Below are positions 58,313-64,000 of a stretch of DNA of 64,000 nucleotides, in pieces. The stretch's first letter is position 1, and the number at the start of each line of letters is the position of its first letter. Below the pieces are notes generated by a model. It made no database searches and was not told where the DNA came from. It saw only the letters and a program-made list of their open reading frames with translations. The position numbers and the translations under genes are program-made. Source of the DNA: Rhododendron vialii (taxonomy: Eukaryota > Streptophyta > Magnoliopsida > Ericales > Ericaceae); the NCBI RefSeq assembly GCF_030253575.1, contig NC_080559.1:11835501-11899500 (forward strand), written 5' to 3'.

Positions 58313-60905
58313 GACTGTGTTTAGTACTTGTGAAAACAATGGAAAGGACGGGAAAATAGTGAAGAGGAAAATAATTGAAGGGAAAGTAAGAATAAATTGG
58401 ATAGAAAATTAAACTTATACTATTTTAAACTTTTCCTCGTCTTTCTGTAGATACCAAACAAGGGAATGAAAAATTCTAAAAATTTTCTCTTCTTTTCCAT
58501 TTATTTCCTCAAGTTCCAAACACACCATTAAGTTTAGACTAGTGAGTTCCGCGCGGGCATAGTGCCCAATATAAGTGGAAGTCTGCTTAGCGACGAAAAA
58601 TATTTTATCTCAATAAAAGTTTAGACGTAAAAAATGAAATATATTGACGGTTATAATCCATGCATGTTCTGGGTCAAATCCTTTATATTTGTCTTTTAAC
58701 TTTTGTACGTAACATGTTCATCAAGTTGGAAACGATTTCTGACTGAAGAAATAGACAAACATTATACATAACTCATTCATTAAGTGGGACCATTAAATGA
58801 TTATTTTTTGAGAGATGTGCATGTCTTTTGGGTTATAATCTATTTTTATACGTAAAGGGAGAACAATAGTTTTTTATTTTTATTTTTTATCACGGGGAAA
58901 ACAACAATTTGGTGCTTCTCATTTATGTTTTAAGCCCTGTCTCAAAAATAATTTTCCGTATTACCCCTCAACATTAAAAAAAATCTATAGTTTTTTTGGT
59001 ATCTCAAAAAATAATTGTCAGGATAAAAGTGCAAAAACATCTCACTCCAGGGAGAGATTTTTCAGTGCCTAGCGGGTATATATCACATGGTACCCGCTCA
59101 ACGCATCCGATACATTTTTAGACGGTTCGGATTAAAACCATCTCTCTCCTCTCATCCTAACATTTTCTCTCTCTTTTGCTCTCTCCAAATCTAAGCCGTT
59201 CAAAAATGAAATGGACGGCTCAGATGCGCGAGCGAACACCACGTGATACACACTCAGCACCGAAAACCAACTGCCGTACCCATTACCCACGTCCCCTCAA
59301 ATTATTATTTTTTTAATACACGGAAGAACAGTCACTAGAATTCTTTTACTTTTCTTTTCTTTCTTTTTTTTTTAAGGGAAAATTCCTCTGCTCCGTTTAT
59401 GATGGGGAGAGAGATCTCTTACCCTGACCTCACTCTTAATTTCCTCTCTTTTGCGAATTATTAATGGCATAGTCCATGGTTGCCAACTGTCGATGCGATG
59501 CCAAAAAAAACAGAAAGAATTGTGATGTCACGTCTTCTATTTTAAACATAACGGTTTTGCAAAATGTCTCACTTACAAGTGTCCTTCGTGGCACAATTAA
59601 AAGTTGAGATTGAATCATTAATTCCATTTCACGGCTCTAATTCTCTCCCAAATACAAAGTGCACTCAAAAGGGTGGTAAAGAATTTGACAGCTGAGATTC
59701 AATCCATCCAATTGGATCCAATGGTTTATGGAATCGTCCCTTTCTCTGTGGCAAAAAAATATGGAAATTAGTTTATCTTTCTTACTACTTTCCCTATTTG
59801 CTAGTATTTTCTATCCCCTGTGCATTTTTTATGTGTTGCGTTCGATCAAGGACAAATGAAAATCTAACGTGGAAGGTGTGAGAATCTAACAGAGAACTTT
59901 GATGCACGATGGTTTTATGATTAATTGAAGTTCAAATTGTATTGGATGTTTTTTTGGTTCCATTAGTGCTAAGTTTGGTTTTGCAATGGCTACTATTTTA
60001 TGATTGGTCACACAATCACATTACATTTGGATAAAGATGAGTTTTGTTTATAGTTTTTTTTTTTTTTTTTGTTTCCTTCAAGCGTGACTGACTATTGATG
60101 GAGTTGTTGGATTTTAGATTAATCAATGTAGTCAATAAAAATAACGAGAAATTAGTTCTTCATGGTGATAAAGCTATATGGGTCCTTGCCTTTTTATGCA
60201 CGATCAATTTGTTCACATCTTGCCAAGGGAACTCGAATTCATATTGAATATCGAATGCTTCAGGACGTGCTTTCAGGCACTGGCATACACTAGTTAACTT
60301 ACATAATATCTCAAAAGAATTTGCTATGCTCGTTCACCGAATCGTTGTTCAAAAAGATTTCACTTTGAGCCACCATGGCCCAACATTTCATGAGATAAGA
60401 AAGGAAAGTTAAGTGTTTTTACAATAAACCGTTGTCAAATGAAACATATTTAAAATTACAATTTACATCTTCAAAATATGACATACAGAGATTCACTTTA
60501 AAAAGGGTATGCACATCTCTTAGAGAGTAATCATTCCAAAAAGTATGCACATTTCTTAGAAAGTACTCCATCATGTTATGGGCCCACTTGATAAACGAGT
60601 TATGTACAGAGTCTGTCTTTTTCTTTAGAAATCATCATAAATCATTTCCAACTTATGAATGAGTTATGTACAAAACTTCAAAGACAAACATAAAGAATTT
60701 GACCGGAAATTTGCATGAATTATAACTGTCAATATATTTAATTTTTTACGTCTAAACTTTTACCGAGATAGAACAATTTTTGTCGCTAAGCAAACTTATA
60801 CACTTGTATTGGGCATTATTCACGTCCTTTCCATTATCTATCCAATTTCTTCTTCAGTGCTTTCCCGTCCTTTCCAATTATCTTCACAAGTTCCGAAATA
60901 CACCA
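58313..60905. mobile_element. Large inverted-repeat element, 2.6 kb, non-coding
   Basis: Two arms of 300-430 bp face each other: 58313-58745 and 60600-60905. Shared text includes ggaaaggacgggaaa, gcttagcgac, aaaagtttagacgtaaaaaa and aaatatattgac; the right arm lacks about 150 bp present on the left. The inside has no transposase and holds the MITE at 59052. This is a foldback or Mutator-like non-autonomous element. Target duplication not resolved. Confidence 0.65.
59052..59268. mobile_element. Mutator-like MITE, GGTGCC family, copy 3
   Basis: Left end gagagatttttcagtgcc and internal gcgggtatatatcacatggt, ggacggctcaga and CTCTCTC text match copy 2 at 44592. The right end (agcaccgaaaacc) has decayed and no intact 9-bp duplication was seen. 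It is nested in the 58313-60905 element. Confidence 0.65.
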
Positions 60906-61084
60906 CTACATAGTACATATGCCCTTTTCCATTGATAAGTGACGTATTCCCTTGAGAAGTGTAATTTAAATAAGCACCTCAACTTTTGTACGGACTCTCA
61001 AAAATACTTGGGCTTTAATTATTGACGTCCAATTCCGTCAATTTATAATGGATAGAGTTAAAGGAAATCGTTAGCCTTCATTAT

Positions 61085-62009
61085 TTAAAAATAATAATTA
61101 ATTTTAACTTCTTTTTTTTAAATGAATTGCAATAAAGTTTTTTCCTTATTATTCATCAAAAATTACTCTAACCTCATTTTTTACTATTTATAAAAATAAC
61201 TCTAACCCTTCCCCTTTTTTTACTTTCAAATTTTATCTTTCCCTCTCTCCCCCACTTTTTTTTCTTCAAAAGTTCGATCACACACCACCAATCAACCTCA
61301 CAACTAACCGCCAAAGCCTTAGTCCCAATTTCAGAAATTCCAAATTAGTTTTAACCTCTATTTTTTTTTTTACTTCCAAAAATTACTTTTAACTCTCTTT
61401 TTAGTAATAAATAAATGTAAAATAAAGATCTTTTTTCTTACTATTTCTCAAAAACTACTATCACCTCCGTTCTTTTTTAACTATATATGGAAATTACTTT
61501 AAACCTTTTTTTTTTTTACTTTCAAATTTTATCTTTTCCTCTATCTCTCTCCCCCTTTTTTTTTTTAAAAAAAATTGACCCCACACCACCAATCAACCCC
61601 ACAACCAACCGATAGAGGAATTTCGGATTTTTTTGAAATCCAAACCCTAAATCACGTATAGAATAAATAGAGAGTTTTAGTCAAGAGAGTGAGTGAAAGA
61701 GGGGACTAGACAAAGAGAGAGATGGAGGCTGATCGATGGACAGAAGAGGGAGGGAGGATTTTCGCCGGAGGAGAGAGAGAGAGGTAATTTGAAAGTAAAA
61801 AACGGGGGTTAAAAATATATTTGTAAATAGTAAAAAATGGGATTGAGGTAATTTTTGATAAATAGTAAGAAAAAAAAATTTATTGCATATTTATTTACTA
61901 CTAAAAAAAGAAAGAGTTAAAAGTAATTTTTGGAAAAAAAGGTAAAAAAGAGAGGTTAAAAATAATTTCAAATTTCAGAATGTGGAGTTGATTGGTGGTG
62001 TGGTCGAAT

Positions 62010-62015
<6 letters not shown>
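61085..62015. repeat. Three related blocks, two direct and one inverted
   Basis: Blocks at about 61085-61330 and 61355-61610 are direct relatives (tactttcaaattttatctt, cacaccaccaatcaac in both). A third at about 61770-62015 is their inverse (attggtggtgtggtcgaatt, aatttgaaagtaaaaaacg). A foldback transposon is likely. Ends with a (GA)n run at 62013-62049. Confidence 0.6.
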
Positions 62016-62052
<37 letters not shown>

Positions 62053-62600
62053 TGTCACGACCCCAGCCTGCCCCTAAGGGTCTAGTCACAACAAAGCGCC
62101 AGTGATTCGATCATTAAAGCCATATCAAAGTCAAACATCTCATTAGCAAATGAATAAAGGGACTCAATTAACGACAAGCGGAAGCAAATTCCATTTTGTT
62201 ACATATGTCAAAACTAGAAGTCTTTACAAGGATCTCTACATTGCAAACCATCTAGAGCTGTGCATATTTACATGCAAAAATGATCACCAAGAACAACTCC
62301 CTATCTACAAGTCCATATCCACTTAGCGCGACCAAAAGAAGACCGCATGTCACCACTCTATTCACCGTTGCCTGAAAGGTGGAAAAAAACTCATAAGCCA
62401 AAGCTCGTATGAATGATTAATACACAATTCACATGCTTTCCATGGACAATGATAAATTAAACCATTTAAAATCGAATTACATTTCATAGCAACATAGCAT
62501 AGTAATGCACATCCTCTAATCATTTCATGTCTACCAGGTGTCCTCGGTAGTGGATAAGTTAAGACGTCTTTCGTTATCCGATATAATAGCCATGTCTTGC

Positions 62601-63520
62601 CAGGGCCGGCCAGGGGGTAAGCTCCACAAGCCGGCCGGCTCGGGCAACCCCCCAGCAAGGGGCAGCAAAAAAAAAAATTTTGTATGTATAAAAAAAAATA
62701 GAAATCCAGCAAAAAATATATTTAGGGGTATCATCCAAAAAAAAATTTACAATTTTTTAAAAAAAAAGTAAATATGTATGGTTTCCACCTACTTTAAAAA
62801 ATTATGATACTTGAGAAAATTAAGAGGATAAAAAAGAGGTTTTTACATACCTGGGGTAATTAACGGATAAAAAAATTAAGAGGGCAAATTATTAAGAGAG
62901 AAAATTAAGAGGGCTATCAGATAAAAAAGAAAAAAGAAAATGGACGCTATAGCCAAAAGGAGAAGGGACGGATGATGTAATTCAAGCTAAATGGATAATA
63001 TAATCTTGTTTTTGTCCTTTCTGTTGTTGTTGCTTGTATGTCTTTTTTTTTATACTTAACACTAGTGGGCAACGAACCCTGTTATTCGCAATAAAGATTT
63101 GCAGACAACCACATAAGGAAAAACTCGTTTGGGCCCATTCCAGGACCCACAAAAATCTAGAAAAATATCCATAATTTTTTTAATATTATTTTATGGGACC
63201 CTGTAAAAAATAAGCTCCAACGGACATCAGTAAGTGTTACTTTTGAATTCATATGGTCGAATTGAGTAGTTTCGCCCTAACGAATCCAAAAGTAATACTT
63301 ATCGATCGCTATCCCTTTGAGCCGATTTTTTATAGGGCCCCATAAAATAATATTCAAAAAAATTTGGATATTTTTCTAGATTTTTGTGAGACCCAGAATG
63401 AGCCCAAACGCATTTTTTCTTGCGTGGTTCCCTGCAAATCTTCCTTGCGATTAGAATTTTCAAGTGGGCAACCAAGCGGAAGGTCGGGCTTGGGCAACCC
63501 AAATGTCGGGGCCGGCACTA
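62601..63520. mobile_element. Non-autonomous hAT element with perfect 8-bp target duplication
   Basis: 920 bp flanked by tgtcttgc on both sides (62593-62600, 63521-63528). Ends cagggccggcc and inverse of tagtgccggcccc. No transposase. A second inverted-repeat element is nested at 63128-63411. The segment carries poly(A) runs near 62670-62770. Confidence 0.88.
63128..63411. mobile_element. MITE nested in the hAT element
   Basis: Arms of about 75 bp: cgtttgggcccattc, aaaatctagaaaaatatcc and ttattttatgggaccc on the left, with their inverses on the right ending gagcccaaacg. The loop contains aacggacatcagtaag. The target duplication is unclear. Confidence 0.8.
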
Positions 63521-64000
63521 TGTCTTGCTAGCCTTTTAGCACGTATCCCCTAGCAAGCCGGGACGTGGGAGGATGTCATTAATAGATAGAAAACATGTCC
63601 ACATTTCATTGATATTCCATGGAGTTCATATCAAAATATAAATTACATCTTTGAAGTGAAAAGCCTATAACAAACCATGTGTTTTGGGTATTAATCACTC
63701 ACCTCGAATCCATGTGTCACCCGAACCTCTTAAGACAATTAGGCAACAAAACATGATTAGAGGATGTCAAACAAGTCTATTTTTAATAAACATAAGGTCC
63801 TATGATAAGAATATGAAATTAGATAGCTAGCCTTAAGAAATTAGTCACAGAATCTGCAGTTCCATAACCTTTAACCTAAAATCTGATTCTGCACGGGAAT
63901 AACTAAGACACAATCTTCATGCATTTTTTTAGGTCTATGAATCTAGTTTCAAAATCAGAAAACGGCTCGCTATTTCGTCGCTCGAGCTCAAAATTATAGC

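Larger units (their letters stand above)
62053..64000 (-). mobile_element. Ty3/gypsy-type LTR, minus strand, split by a hAT element
   Basis: tgtcacgacccc at 62053 is the reverse complement of the ...GGGTCGTGACA end seen in the LTR at 1750-2518, so a minus-strand LTR starts here and runs to the window edge. Typical text on this strand includes ggtggaaaaaaactcataag. It is interrupted at 62601-63520. No coding region is reached. Confidence 0.6.

Noticed and set aside
62362..62771. Open frames near 62.5 kb as genes
   Set aside because: They cross the LTR/hAT junction and poly(A) runs; no domain is seen.

Overview
The window is nuclear DNA of a flowering plant, most likely a woody eudicot. Evidence: intron-containing plant genes (VIP3, a class I TCP factor, a myosin XI fragment, an OTU deubiquitinase, an RLCK-VII kinase, an EMB1611/MEE22-like protein and berberine-bridge-like oxidases), AT-rich introns, CT/GA tracts in 5' leaders and a heavy load of plant-type transposons. 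No bacterial, viral, CRISPR or operon-like structure was seen. An asterid such as Ericales is possible but is a guess.

Layout. 1-2518: 3' part of a decayed Ty3/gypsy chromovirus with its 3' LTR, then a non-autonomous DNA transposon with inverted arms (about 2551-3412). 4532-9710 (+): VIP3/SKI8 with one 3.7-kb intron holding a SINE and a 5'-truncated antisense hAT transposase. 10089-10330: 9-bp-TSD MITE. 10556-12646 (+): 5' fragment of a myosin XI gene that stops abruptly, followed at 12702-13030 by an inverted copy of the VIP3 5' flank and leader. That copy abuts the proximal promoter of an intronless class I TCP gene (13199-13828, +). 14512-15110: probable solo LTR.

16094-28459 (-): OTU-domain deubiquitinase with ten coding exons, a distal 5'-UTR exon and a TATA box; its introns hold a TRIM retrotransposon, a SINE and a Tourist-like MITE. 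28460-36546: gene-free transposon field. 36547-40075 (-): PCRK-type receptor-like cytoplasmic kinase with four coding exons and a GC-AG first intron. 41400-46100: transposon field. 46140-48905 (+): two broken, fused berberine-bridge-like oxidase pseudogenes, the second split by a MITE. 49531-56510 (-): EMB1611/MEE22-like coiled-coil gene whose N-terminal region is disrupted. 58000-64000: inverted-repeat elements and a nest of LTR, hAT and MITE.

The genes do not form a pathway. The OTU and kinase genes sit side by side on one strand, like the Arabidopsis pair I recall as At5g03330/At5g03320, so this is probably an old syntenic block expanded by transposons. I found no convincing new molecular system. 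The strongest unusual structure is the myosin XI fragment joined to an inverted VIP3 leader copy that forms the upstream region of the TCP gene. Exon coordinates were read by eye from splice signals and recalled family sequences; no database search was run.
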